Shown here piece by piece: positions 13,440-24,679 of a stretch of DNA of 64,000 bases. Below the pieces are notes generated by a model. It was not told where the DNA came from. It saw only the letters and a program-made list of their open reading frames with translations, and did no database searches. The DNA is from Fratercula arctica. Taxonomy: Eukaryota; Chordata; Aves; Charadriiformes; Alcidae. Location: the NCBI GenBank assembly GCA_947846985.1, contig CANTUZ010000003.1, positions 124,504,626 to 124,568,625 on the forward strand, read 5' to 3'. The first letter of the stretch is position 1. The number at the start of each line of letters is the position of its first letter. The translations under genes were made by a program, and so were the position numbers.

Positions 13440-14336
13440 AGGCCTGGTCAGCCTTCTCTAGAGAAAATGCAGGCCCGGTCAGCCTCAGTGTCATCACTGG
13501 AAAAGTGATGGAGCGAGCCCTCTGGGAACACATCTCTGGGCATGGGAAGAAGGAGGTGATTGGAAACCATCAGCATGGTTTTACCAAGGGTAAATCAAGC
13601 CTGAAGAGTGTGACTGCATTAAAAATTACTGAATTTGTGTGAACAAAGGGAGAGAAGTGGGTGTCATTTACCTCAACCTAAGCAAACTTCTGATAACTGT
13701 CTCCCACAATAGTCTTGCATCTACGCAGGGACACTAGGGTCTAGATGGGTGGACAACCAGATGGATGAGTAGCTGGGCAGACACTCAGCCTTGGAGTCAT
13801 GGTTCACACTTGGAGGCTGGTAACAAGTGGAGACCGCAGGGGCCTGTCCGGGCACCGCTGCTACTTGCCTTCTTTTTCAGTGACCCTGGGGGAGCTCGTG
13901 GAGGACAACAAACTGGGGCCACCAGCTCGAGGGCAGGGCTGCCATCCAGTGGGGCCGAGACAGGCTGGAGAGGGGCAGGATCCTGCCCTCGGGGAGGAAG
14001 AGCCCCTGGCAGCGATACAGGCTGGGGAGGGAGGACCTGATAGCAGCCCCCTGCTCCTGCTGGGAGGCCAGCAGGAAGATGGAAGCAAGCTTGTTGCAGT
14101 GGGACATGGCAGGAGGACGAGAGAAAACGGGCGCGAGTCAGATGGGTTACAAGGAAAAGCTTTTTCCCCATGAGGACAGTCCAGCAGTGGGGCCCAGAGA
14201 GGTTGTGCCATCTCCATCCTTGGAGGTTTCCAAGACCTGACTGCCCAGAGCCGTGAGCAACGTGATGGAGCCAAACCAACCCTGCTGCGAGCTGGAGGTT
14301 GGACTGGACACCTCCTGAGGTCCCCATCAGCCTTTA
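13440..14336 (+). mobile_element. CR1 LINE fragment C, older copy, sense
   Basis: The segment from about 13500 reads as the CR1 reverse-transcriptase region: GTGATGGAGCGAGCC, then a QHGFTKG-like stretch near 13575, then a degenerate YLDLSKAF equivalent at 13665-13690. It jumps to the 3' end near 14060-14336 (ending ATGATGGACC-type sequence without octamers), so an internal part is missing or heavily diverged between about 13800 and 14060. It is clearly older than copies D, F and G. Confidence 0.75.
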
Positions 14337-15574
14337 GGTAGATGTTGAGAAGTAAATCACTTGACTGCAAGCCACCACGTAGTTTTTCGCTGTGCTTTGT
14401 GCTCAGTGCAAGCCTGGGCCGATGCAGATGTACGCTTCTAGTTGAAATCTCCCGGCTGGGGACAAAGGTGGCATAACCACAGAATGAAATTCCAACATTC
14501 ACTGCTACAACAGAGACTATTTCAAATGAACCAATTTTGTACCCTGTTGCTAAATTATTCTAAGCAAAGGCAGGCATTCCGCTGTTTGTGATGCAACGGG
14601 CTTTCTGTATTTATTTACCTGACCAAGTTTATACAAAAACAGAAAAGAAAGTTGATGTCCCAGAGACTGTGTTTTGGGCCCTCTGTACTTGCTGCAATAC
14701 AAAGATGACTGTCCTGGTTCCATACCGACACGTAACAGTGCACTGAAAAGGGACACACTCCCGGTTTCCTTGGGATGTATTTTGATAACTGCATGGAGGG
14801 CGAACTCAGCAAGAATTTCTTGCAATCCCCTTATTTGACTAGAGGAAATAATTGAGAAACAAACTGCGCAGTGATGAAAGTATCCAATTTCTGTTCATAT
14901 CTTTACAGCATCCCCTCTGATAACTGCAGTGTTGGAAAAGATCGGATTCTAGTAACTGTTTCCTCCAGTGCTAAAGAGCACAAACAAAATGTGTGAACGA
15001 GAGAAACCCTGAGAATGGACGAAGTCTTGAGGCTCGAGGCCATGTGTCTATCACCAAAGCACTGCAGTTGTGTTAAAAAAACAAGCTTTCTTGTCTAATG
15101 ATGAACTCTTAAAATATTAACACACGACCTTACAAACTTCAGTGGTTCAAACTGCAGTGGGGAAGGTTCAGACTTGACACGAGGAAACATTTCTTACAAA
15201 CCATGATACACATACATGTGAAATGTGCACTTCAGATGTGTGAGAGGGTTTTTTTTGTTTCCCACCTGCCTGTGACAGAACAGCATCTGTTACCCAAAAT
15301 ATTTTCAGTCATTTGTGCTGGGCAAGAAGACTCTGATGTTGTTGCGTGCAACCTTCCCCATGGCCATCCACCACTGTCGGTGCAAGGTGCCATATTGCTC
15401 TGCCGTCTGCATGGGCAATAGCTTCACATCCTTCTGAAAATGGCAGTTACGCAGTGCATGCGTGCATACACATAGGTTTGTGTATGGATAGGTATTCGTT
15501 AAATAAGCGCTGTTTCACATAAAGCATTTATCGGGACACTGGCAGGGAAAGGGGTTGTGACTGTCAGGCACGAA

Positions 15575-16275
15575 GCTGTTGCCCATTCGCTGCAAGGAGC
15601 AGGCAGCAGAGAGGGACTTCTTGGTGTTGGTGGGTGAGAAGCTGGCCATGAGCCGGCACCGTGTGCTGGCAGCCCAGAAACCCCCCGCAGCCTGGGCTGC
15701 ATCCCCAGCAGCGTGGGCAGCAGGGCGAGGGGGGGGATTCTGCCCCTCTGCTCCGCTCGGGGGAGACCCCCCTGCAGCGCTGCCTCCAGCTCTGGGGCCT
15801 CAGCACAGGAGAGACACAGAGCTGTTGGAGCGGGGCCAGAGGAGGCCCCGGAGATGCTGGGAGGGCTGGAGCCCCTCTGCTGGGAGGACAGGCTGAGAGA
15901 GCTGGGGGGGTTCAGCCTGGAGAAGAGAAGGCTCCGCGGAGACCTTCCAGCCCCTGCCAGGCCCTCAAGGGGCTCCAGGAAAGCTGGGGAGGGACTCTGG
16001 ATCAGGGAGGGGAGCCGTGGGACGAGGGGGAAGGGTTTTACACTGACAGAGGGGAGACTGAGAGGAGAGATTGGGAAGAAATTCTTTGGTGTGAGGGGGG
16101 TGAGCCCCTGGCCCAGGTTGCCCCGAGAAGCTGTGGCTGCCCCATCCCTGGAGGGGTTCAAGGCCAGGTTGGACGGGGCTTGGAGCAACCTGGGCTGGTG
16201 GGAGGTGTCCCTGCCCAGGGCAGGGGGTGGGACTAGATGATCTTTAAGATCCCTTCCAACCCAAACCATTCTATG
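15575..16275 (+). mobile_element. CR1 LINE fragment D, young, sense
   Basis: Ends at 16275 in a CR1 3' terminus (GATGATCTTTAAGATC, then CATTCTATGA). From 15641 onward it is almost identical to the inverted copy at 49066-49700 and to the copy at 34806-35682. Upstream of 15641 (15575-15640) it is still CR1 but a clearly different version, closer to the usual CR1 sequence. It is 5'-truncated near 15575 (edge approximate). Its long open frames are remnants of ORF2 and chance frames in GC-rich sequence. Confidence 0.9.
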
Positions 16276-16409
16276 AAACACCTTGCAGCTCAGGAGAAAG
16301 ACTGAAGTTCCACAGGCAGGGCTGCAGTGTCACAGGCTGAGGAGGGGACTTATGTGAGACGACACTCACACCTGTGAGCAGGAAGGCTCCTGTGGTTATC
16401 CTGATGCAT
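16276..16409 (+). repeat. 134-bp non-CR1 segment shared with 48932-49065 (inverted)
   Basis: It directly follows the CR1 D terminus and continues the match to the inverted copy without a gap. By eye I count four substitutions in 134 bp. It ends abruptly at GATGCAT, after which the two loci are unrelated. It does not look like CR1. It may be native ASXL2 intron copied elsewhere, or an unrecognised repeat. Confidence 0.85.
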
Positions 16410-16436
16410 TTTATCCACAGCTTTTTTGGAAGATAA

Positions 16437-16562
<126 letters not shown>

Positions 16563-17399
16563 TAAGACATTCGGCTCTCTTTTTACTCCCGCGTTGCCTG
16601 TCCATACGTACCCGTTGCTGCATTTGTAGTGTGCCGTCCGTCAATTACCATTACTGTTCGTTAATCCTGAAACCGGACAAAGGTCTCGCTTCGTCTGGCT
16701 GCCACAGAACTGAGAAAATGCCCCAGTGATGTCGGTCAGAAGCGATGTGTTTGCTGTCAGGATTTCTAATGCTTTAACCCGTGTAGGTCTGTGTTCGTTA
16801 GGCGAGGATGTCCCTTAGACCTCACGTCTTAACCTTCCCCGCTCCTTCCCGCAGTACTGTGAGCTGCTCCCCTCCTGCGCTGGTTCTCGTGCCAGGACTC
16901 CACAGCCCCATGGGGCTGAGCTGGGTGACCCCGCTCTGCCTTGCACCAGCTCACCTGCAATCCTGTGTATTTCCCCACAGCTTCAGTCAGACGCGGATTT
17001 GGTTAAACGCCCAAGTCTGCACATCTTCCATTCTGGGCTTCTTTTTGCTTCAAGATTTTCCCATTCTTTTGGGCCATGGAGAGGATTTCAGGTTTCTGTG
17101 TGACTAACTGTACTAAGAAACTTGATAACAAACAGACACATATAACTAATAAGGAGTTTCTTATCCTGCATCTTGACAGTGAGCTTTTATGCTTGTCCTT
17201 GGACTGTCAGCCAGTTTCCCTCCCATTCATCTGTGATGTTTAACCCTCCAGAGCATTTGGATTATTGCAAGCCCTGTTTTACTCATTCCATGGCTGATAG
17301 TTTGGGGTCTCCGGGGTGAGTGGGAGGCTGGGGTGTGCGTGTACGCGTGGCAGGCTGCTGTACCGGGTAAAGGAATACACCGGGTTCGGAATGCAGGTC

Positions 17400-17891
17400 A
17401 CAGAATCATAGAATTATAGAACCATAGGGTTGGCAGGGCCCTCTGGAGATCATCCCGTCCCACCCCCTGCCAGAGCAGGGTCACCCAGAGCAGGTGGCAC
17501 AGGAACGTGTCCAGGCGGGGTTGGAATGTCTCCAGAGACGGAGACTCCCCCACCTCTCTGGGCAGCCTGTGCCAGGGCTCTGCCACCCTCACAGCAAAGA
17601 AGTTCCTCCTCATGTTGAGATGGAACTTCCCATGGTCAAGTTTGTGCCCGTTGCCCCTTGTCCTGTCCCCGGGCACCACTGAGAAGAGCCTGGCCCCATC
17701 CTCCTGACACCCCCCCTTTCAGTATTTGTAAGTGTTGATAAGGTCCCCCCTCAGCCGTCTTTTTTCCAGACTGAAGAGACCCAAGTCCCTCAGCCTTTCC
17801 TCATCAGAGAGATGTTCCATCCCCTCATCACCTTGGTAGCCCTTTGCTGTCCCCTCTCCAGCAGTTCCCTGTCCTTCTGGAACCGGGGAGC
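17400..17891 (-). mobile_element. CR1 LINE fragment E-left, antisense
   Basis: The plus strand begins AGAATCATAGAATTATAGAA, the reverse complement of a CR1 3' tail with octamers, and runs through the CR1 3' region to GGAACCGGGG at about 17890. It is of the same subfamily as the copy at 17893-18474 and the copy at 46598-47443. About 490 bp is present, 5'-truncated where it abuts the opposite-orientation copy. Confidence 0.93.
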
Positions 17892-17892
17892 A

Positions 17893-18474
17893 AAGTGTGG
17901 CCAGCAGGTCAAGGGAGGTCATCCTCCCCCTCTACTCTGCATTGGTGAGGCCACACCTGGAGTACTGTGTCCAGTTCTGGGCTCCCCGGTTCCAGAAGGA
18001 CAGGGAACTGCTGGAAAGGGTGCAGCAGAGGGCTACCAAGATGATTAGGGGACTGGAACATCTCTCTGATGAAGAAAGGCTAAGGGATTTGGGTCTCTTC
18101 AGTCTGGAAAAAAGACGGCTGAGGGGGGATCTTATCAACACTTATAAATACTCAAAGGGTGGGTGTCAGGAGGATGGGACCAGGCTCTTTTCAGTAGTGC
18201 CCGGGGACAGGACAAGAGGCAATGGGCACAAACTTGAGCATAAGAAGTTCCATCTCAACATGAGGAGGAACTTCTTTGCTGTGAGGGTGGCAGAGCCCTG
18301 GCACAGGCTGCCCAGAGAGGTGGTGGAGTCTCCATCTCTGGAGACATTCCAAACCCGCCTGGACGTGTTCCTGTGTAACCTGCTCTGGGTGACCCTGCTC
18401 TGGCAGGGGGTTGGACTAGATGATCTCCAGAGGGCCTTTCCAACCCTATGGTTCTATGATTCTATGATTCTATG
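17893..18474 (+). mobile_element. CR1 LINE fragment E-right, sense
   Basis: Starts at GTGTGGCCAGCAGG and ends in three octamer units (GGTTCTATGATTCTATGATT). A single open frame of 192 codons spans it: the degenerate C-terminal end of CR1 ORF2, including [20 protein letters not shown] and [20 protein letters not shown]. That unbroken frame suggests a young copy. Together with the left copy it forms an inverted repeat with arms of about 490 bp and a loop of about 90 bp. Confidence 0.94.
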
Positions 18475-19415
18475 AAAGAGCTGTACTCAGCTGACTCACC
18501 CAGTTCTCCCAGCGCTGAAAACCAGGATGTAATCACGTGTGGAGCTCTGGGCTGGAAGATAAAAGGTGACAGCCACATTCTGAAGCTTCAGGGGGATGGG
18601 GGATGGCAGGACAGCGTGGAGGTGTCCTGCACAACAGCAGGACTTCAGTTCTCTCCAGCTCCTAAGAGCTTGCCTGGTAGAAATCAATCCCACAGCAGCC
18701 TTCATCAGACTGGCTTCATTGGGTGTTATGGGTTCATGTTTCGGCAAAAAAACAGATATTTCATTAAGAGGGATGGATGAAGTTAATCCTAAACCAGACG
18801 TCACTCTGGGAATTAGAGTCCCAGCTTCTTCATTTCTTTCACAAATAGAGATGGATGAGTAATTCAGGATGGATTAATAATATTTCCCTGTATTATCCAT
18901 CAGCTTTTTGCTGATGGAGAAAGGCGGCAATGTCAGTTCTAAGCTAAGGGTATGTCGGTGGTTCTGGCAGTAGCCATGTTCCCCTGGAAAAAATGGTGGG
19001 GCGCTCTCAGTGTCCCTGTCTGCAAATGTCCCCGTATGAGCTTCAGTCAGACCCGAGCTGTCTCGGGTGGTTCGCGTGCTGTGGAGATAAGTCTGTGGTG
19101 GCCAATAGGGGAATATTTACTGCTGGCCAAATTCATGGGATTTGCAGCCTGGAAAATGCGTATCTGGGTAGAGGACTAGGTCGAGCCTGTGTTCCGTGTA
19201 TCTCATTTAGTTGGTTTTAAACATCGCCAGTAAGTTCTGTTTCATGCAGAAGTACTAACAGTACAGAAGGTTTTCAAAGATCGTGGCATAGAATCGGGTG
19301 TGAGAGACACATTTATTTCGGGTGTGGTACATAGAGAATCCTCTCTGTTTCCATAAGGATAGTATGCTTTTTGCAAGAACGTTTTACAAAATAAAAATTC
19401 TGTTTTTATTGACAG

Positions 19416-20133
19416 TTCTGGACTAAGTCCTGAAGAGTCGAAGAGACTGACAGCAAACACCAGCCCCGCCGAGACAGAGCCTGAAAATGCAGCAGCTGAA
19501 CAGCCAAAATGCGCGCCAGCCGCGCTGGCGCCGCTCAAAGAGGAGGTTCCTTCTCCCCTAGAGTCTAAAGCACAAGCAGTCCAGGAAGCACCAGCGATGA
19601 AAAGAGCAGGAGAGGAAAGAAGAGAGGACACGCTGCCCAAAGCAACCAAACCCGCGGAGGCCTCGGTTTCCCCGGGTGGGTGCGCAGTGAAACCTGGCGA
19701 CAGCTCTCTGCCTGTCAAAGAGAGGGTCCCGGGAGAAGCCATTCCAGAGAAACCGCAAACTGCCATTAGTCAAAAGCCTGAAGAAGAGAGAAAGCACGCT
19801 GCCTCGAAGGAAGTGCTCACGAGAGAGTCTGTCAGTACCTCAGTTTTGGCCCCGAGTAAACCAAAGAGCCCCGAAGCAGGTGAAGTAGTAGCAGATGTGA
19901 AAAGTCCAGTGGTTGCCCCAGAACCACCAGAAAAGAAGCCCCCTGTAAGCGAAGAAATGGAAGTCAGCATTGAAGCCCATAAGAGGAAGTCAGAGAGTCG
20001 TGAAGAAGCTCTGAACACTCCTGAAAAAAAGCCCCGCATGATGGAGAACTGCCAGCACCGCCAGGCGTTTCGGGCCCAGCCCCAGTCCTTTCCTGCGGCG
20101 GGGACCCAGGTGCCACGGGTGCCCCCACTCAAG
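19416..20133 (+). CDS. ASXL2: ASXL2 exon: long disordered region after DEUBAD
   Basis: The exon begins with T (completing a Ser codon) after TTGACAG and ends in phase 0 at CTC AAG before GTAAAG, giving 718 bases. It encodes [13 protein letters not shown], an alanine-, glutamate- and proline-rich variable stretch, then [12 protein letters not shown] and [20 protein letters not shown], both recognisable in vertebrate ASXL2, and ends QVPRVPPLK. No folded domain is evident. The basic KRK and KKPR groups near 19983-20036 could act in nuclear import (inference). The variable middle is expected for this poorly conserved exon. Confidence 0.95.
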
Positions 20134-22275
20134 GTAAAGAGAAATGAGGACAGATCCCCATTACGTGGGTCGCTTCAGCTGGTGGCCCTCACAGAAGCGC
20201 TTTGTCCGTTCAGTTCTAGTCATGTTCGTAAATTATGGCACTTGCTTATTATAGCGATGGAAATACTTGATCCAAAAATGTAAGAGCTCAGCTGTTTGCT
20301 ACAGGGAATCTGCTGGCTGGCTAATCACCGGTACTTCAGTTAAGTATCTCTCATACACATGCGTTAAAAGATCTTTTGTGCCAGAAGCTCAGAGAATTGT
20401 GCAAAAGCCCGAGACAGGGTCTAACAGGGAGCATTGCGGTTCTGGTTGGAAACGGGAGAGCTGCGGAGGAGCCGTGAGACTATAACAACAAAGCCAGTTG
20501 TCGCCCAGGAGCGCGCAGAGCTTTGCGGAGCTGTGAGTACCCCCAGCAGTACAGTAACAGGTCCAGAGAGAATGCTACCAGCAGCTTCCTCTGTTGTATC
20601 AGCTCCAGAAACTAAATTATTTATCCATGTTTAAAAAAAGACCATGTAGAAATAATGCAGTTCTCACTTACACCAGCTGAATGCAGCGTGGTGTCAGACC
20701 AGGCAGCAGGAGAGACCGATTTAGGGAATATCTCAATTCCAAAAGGCCTTTGGCTGCTGAGGCTTAGCAAGAACCTACCTGGGAAAGGGAACAGGCAACC
20801 CATCGCTACCGGGATAGGGCAGACGGGTGGGAAGCATGGCAGGAACGGTCCCGCTTTGGCCTGGATGATGTCGTGCTCTTGCCCTTGAGATCCCAGTCAT
20901 AGGCCCACACCCCTGCTGCTGAGCTGCCAGGAACCCCCCCGGTAAGTAACAAACCCCCTCAATTCAGCCCTTTGATACTGTCTCAGAAAATGACCACAGG
21001 TTTGCAGTGTGCGGTATCACTGATTCTTCAGGGATGTTCCGCTCAACAGCAGGTAGTAAATGGACGAACCAGCACAGAAATCTTTTTTACAGTCCCGTGT
21101 GACTGTGTGAACAGAAAAGTTTGGTTTCTGTAGCGCAGAGCCTGTGCTTTTTCCCCCAGAATTTCCTCTGGTTAAAGTTCAGCTCCCTCGTTTGGGGCCT
21201 TAGGCAGAAGTTGTAAATGGAGAACTGCCCGATTACTGTATTTCTGTGTGTCCTGAGAGTTCTGCTCTCCTGTTAAGACTCCTTTATACTAGGAGGTACA
21301 CAAGCACAACATTTTAAAATGGTTCATTATTCACACTATGTTAGTAAGTATGGCACAAAGCTACAAAAGCTTTAATAAAATTTGTTAGTGACAGAAAATT
21401 GGGGGAAAACTGTCAGTAAAAGAGATCTGAACTATCCTACAGGAAGAAAGGTTGGCCTTCCAGCGCAATAAACATGGAATTTAATTTAATACTAGAGTGA
21501 ATTTAAGGATGATCACAAATAGTCTCCCCTGCAAGGCAGAAGGCACGTCATTCCTCAAAAAAGAGAAGTGGTGAGTGGGTTAACGAGCAGAGGAGGCAGC
21601 GAGGTGTTGCAGATACGTGAAAACAAATGAAACCTTAAAATATACTGGCTTCAATCCTTGCAATGGAGACAGGAGAGCACTAACATCAGCGCGCTCTTCC
21701 CATCGCTTGCATTAGAAAGCACAAACTTGCAGAAAGTAAACTGGAATGAAGAGGGGAGTGGGGAATGTGTTATGGAAGACAGGACTAAAGTGTTGGTGTT
21801 TTCCCCACAGCCCCACGGCAGAGGGATTGTTATTGCTTTGGGTAAAGCCAGTGAGGAGACATGTCAACACGCAGGGGTAGCAGAGCAGCACAACATCAAG
21901 CAGAATGTCGACACAAACCTTTAAAAGGATATAAATGACGTATGAATGAAGTATGAAACCCAGAACGAGGGACAATAGGTGCTGAGTCTGGAACAACCTT
22001 ACAACCTGCCTTTTCTGAGGGGGCTTGACAGGTTTAGAGTATGGGTGCGCTGTTGTAGCTCCCGCTCTGAGTCACTGAGGTGGTAAGAGACTCTTGAGCT
22101 GTGCCGGACAGCAGAGATCATACGCGTCCTTTATTATTTAGCTCAGGGAGGGAGAAAAGGGATTTCTCCAAAACTACAATTATTTCTCTAAGACTACAAC
22201 TATAAACACTTCAATTCTTAAATTCATGGATTAAGTGTTCCCATATCTCAGTTATGCTCTTCTCCTCTGTTTCAG
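20134..22275 (+). other. ASXL2 last intron
   Basis: A 2.1 kb intron with a GTAAAG donor and a CTCTGTTTCAG acceptor. No repeat or conserved element stands out. Confidence 0.9.
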
Positions 22276-24679
22276 ATTCCTGTTTCCAGAATCTCCCCGA
22301 TGCCATTTCCTGCGGGCCAGGTCTCTCCCAGGGCGCGTTTCCCCATCTCATTTACCGGTCCGGGAAGAACAGGGGCCAGAACTTTGGCAGACATCAAGGC
22401 AAGAGCCCAACAAGCCAAGGCTCAGAGGGCAGCGGCCGCCGCCGCCGCCGCTGCCGCCGCCGCTGCCGCCGCCTCGACAGGGGGGGCTGTCCCGGGGCCG
22501 GGACCAGGCGGCGGCGGGGGCCCACCGGGTGGTGGAGGAGAGAAGAGTAACGCAGCGGCAAGCGGAACCAACGAAACTGGAATTCGAGGAAATGCACTGG
22601 AACTGGCAGGAACTGGAAGCGGGGGAAGTTCGAGAAGGTTTCTTCCCCATTGTCCAGGGACACATACCCAAATGGAGACCCAGGCCCCGGGCCCGGCACC
22701 GCCTCACGATCCTTCTCGAGCACAACTACAGCAGACCTCCGCGCTGCAGCCCAGAACTCCAGCCAGCAGCACGGGCACCAGCTCCCCCCCCAGCAGCGGT
22801 GTCGGCATTAGAGAAAATCCACAGGACAAACCAGAGCCCCCCCAGTATGACTGTAAGTCAGGTTTCAGGCTCCCCGTATGCTGGTGGCGGTGACAAACAA
22901 GAGAAAGCACCTTCTGCTCCAGCAGGTCTGAGCCAGGCCTGTGGGGCACCGGCTGTCAGGGACGGAACAGGCTGTGTCACCGTGTCCACAGCAGACACCA
23001 GCACAAACCTAACTAAGGTAGCACCCACGGCCTTAGGAGGGACCAGCTTAGATGTTTCTAAAAGCAAATCTCCTTCCCCTGCGATGTCTTCACTGACATC
23101 CGCGAGCTCAGAAGCCCAGGCTGGAGGTGTGGTTGCATCTGTCCCACCCTCTAGCACCTCCCCAGGAGCGCCCAGCCTTAAAACTCACGCAAGCTCAAGC
23201 GGGGCCCTCCCAAAACCAAGCTCCAGTATTCCTGCGAACAACCCTTTGGTCACCCAGCTTCTTCAAGGCAAGAATGTCCCTCTGGAGCAAATCCTGCCGA
23301 AGCCTCTCACCAAAGCAGAGATGAAACCGGTCCCATTAGCTTCTGAAGAAAAAGGGGCAGCGGCAGCATCCAGCGCTCCAAGTGTGGCCGGAGGCGGCGC
23401 TGGAGCCGAGGGTGGTGAAAGACCATCGAGTTTACCCACACAACAGCTTGGGAAGATCTTTTGCCAGAACAGGCCTCTGCCTCACATTCCAAGGACCTTT
23501 CCGCTCCCCCCGGGAAAGGAGCCCGGTCTTGACCAGCACCAGTGCCACGAGGCGCTCAGCAAAACAACGCAAGAGCAGATCCTTCAGACTCTTATCAAGA
23601 GGGTCCAGAGGCAGAATTTGTTGCCGGTCCTTCAGCCTTCACAACTGAACCTCACCCACTCAGGTTTCCAGTTAGAGAACAGCTCCACCAGCCAGCGATT
23701 TATGCTGGGTTTCATGGGCAGAAGGACATCCAAGCCTGCCATGTCTGGTCATTACCTGCTCAACATTTCCACCTACGGTCGTGGTTCGGAGAGTTTGAGG
23801 AGAGGCTTCTTGAACCCTGAAAACCGCTCGTGTCTGAACAGCCCTGCTGATGCTCCCAAAGCAGAATTTGGGGAATGTGAGGAGACAGCTGGCCAGGGCA
23901 GCAGCAGCGATGAAGGGGATGCAGATGATGAGAGTACTGGTGATGAACATGAGCGTATGAGCGTAAAAGAGGAGCCCCAGGCTGCCCAGGTTTCTGGTCA
24001 GTGCGAAAGAGAACAGGTACCATATAGCATAAATCCGTCGGATCACAGCACCCTTGCTAAAAAAGGTGTAAAGACTGAAGCAGCCACGTCTCAGCAGGCA
24101 GCAGGCAGCAAGGAGAACGTTCAGGCCTTTGACGGAACTACATTAGCACGAGATTTTATTCAAGCCGCTCAAGAGCAAATGGCACATGCAAGGAGGGGGA
24201 AAATGCACAGCAACCCGGAGCTTTTCAGTCCTTCTGTCCCGTCCTCGGACTCTGCACAGCAGCAGCCTCCGCTGCTCTCTCCTGCGCACCCTCCAAAGCT
24301 CTCTGGAAGCGCTGCAGCACAGCTCATCGGGCCCAGTTACAGCGGGACAATAAATGTCTCCACCTCCCCGGACGTGAACCAAGGGTCTCTCATGAGCGGG
24401 CTGTCGGAATGCAATCAGTTGTCCAGTAGCATGGGGAACGTCATGTCCTTTTCCGTGACTGTAACCACCATTCCCACCAGCCAAGCTATGAACTCTGTCA
24501 GCCACGGCCAGACCATCCCCGTTCAAGCCTTTGCTGAAGACAACAGCATGGAGGATTCCCCTTCCAAATGTTACTGCAGGTTGAAAGCCATGATCATGTG
24601 CAAGGGCTGCGGTGCCTTCTGCCATGATGACTGCATTGGCCCCTCTAAGCTCTGTGTCTCCTGCCTCGTGGTGCGGTAA
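22276..24679 (+). CDS. ASXL2: ASXL2 terminal coding exon with PHD finger; apparent +1 frameshift
   Basis: The exon starts in phase 0 ([12 protein letters not shown]) after TTTCAG and ends at a TAA at 24677-24679. In order it encodes [20 protein letters not shown], a 15-alanine tract (22429-22475, mixed codons), a Gly/Pro-rich stretch, an NR-box-like LVTQLL (23246-23263), [33 protein letters not shown], an acidic [17 protein letters not shown] consensus motifs VKEE (23963) and VKTE (about 24069), and a C-terminal Cys4-His-Cys3 PHD finger (24563-24676). The 5' part reads in one frame only up to the eight-C run at 22784-22791. From there homology ([10 protein letters not shown] onward) continues in the next frame, as if one C were extra. 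Read literally, translation would stop at a TGA at 22891-22893 and lose the PHD finger. An assembly error is most likely. Confidence 0.95.
24563..24676 (+). other. ASXL2: ASXL2 PHD finger coding region
   Basis: The 38 C-terminal residues carry all eight metal ligands in order: Cys-x-Cys, Cys-x2-Cys, then Cys-His, Cys, and finally Cys-x2-Cys, followed by LVVR at the very C terminus. This atypical PHD finger is the hallmark of the ASXL family and closes every vertebrate ASXL protein. It is intact here but lies downstream of the frame break at 22784-22791. Confidence 0.95.

Noticed and set aside
17400..18474. Twin-priming (5' inversion) of a single CR1 insertion
   Set aside because: Both arms carry their own 3' terminus at the outer edge, whereas twin priming would invert only an upstream segment. 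Two insertions or a palindromic duplication fits better.
17897..18475. 192-codon open frame
   Set aside because: It is the C-terminal piece of CR1 ORF2 ([15 protein letters not shown] type), annotated as a mobile-element remnant rather than a host gene.
22348..22725. Minus-strand frames opposite the ASXL2 last exon
   Set aside because: Shadows of the GC-rich coding exon; no homology.
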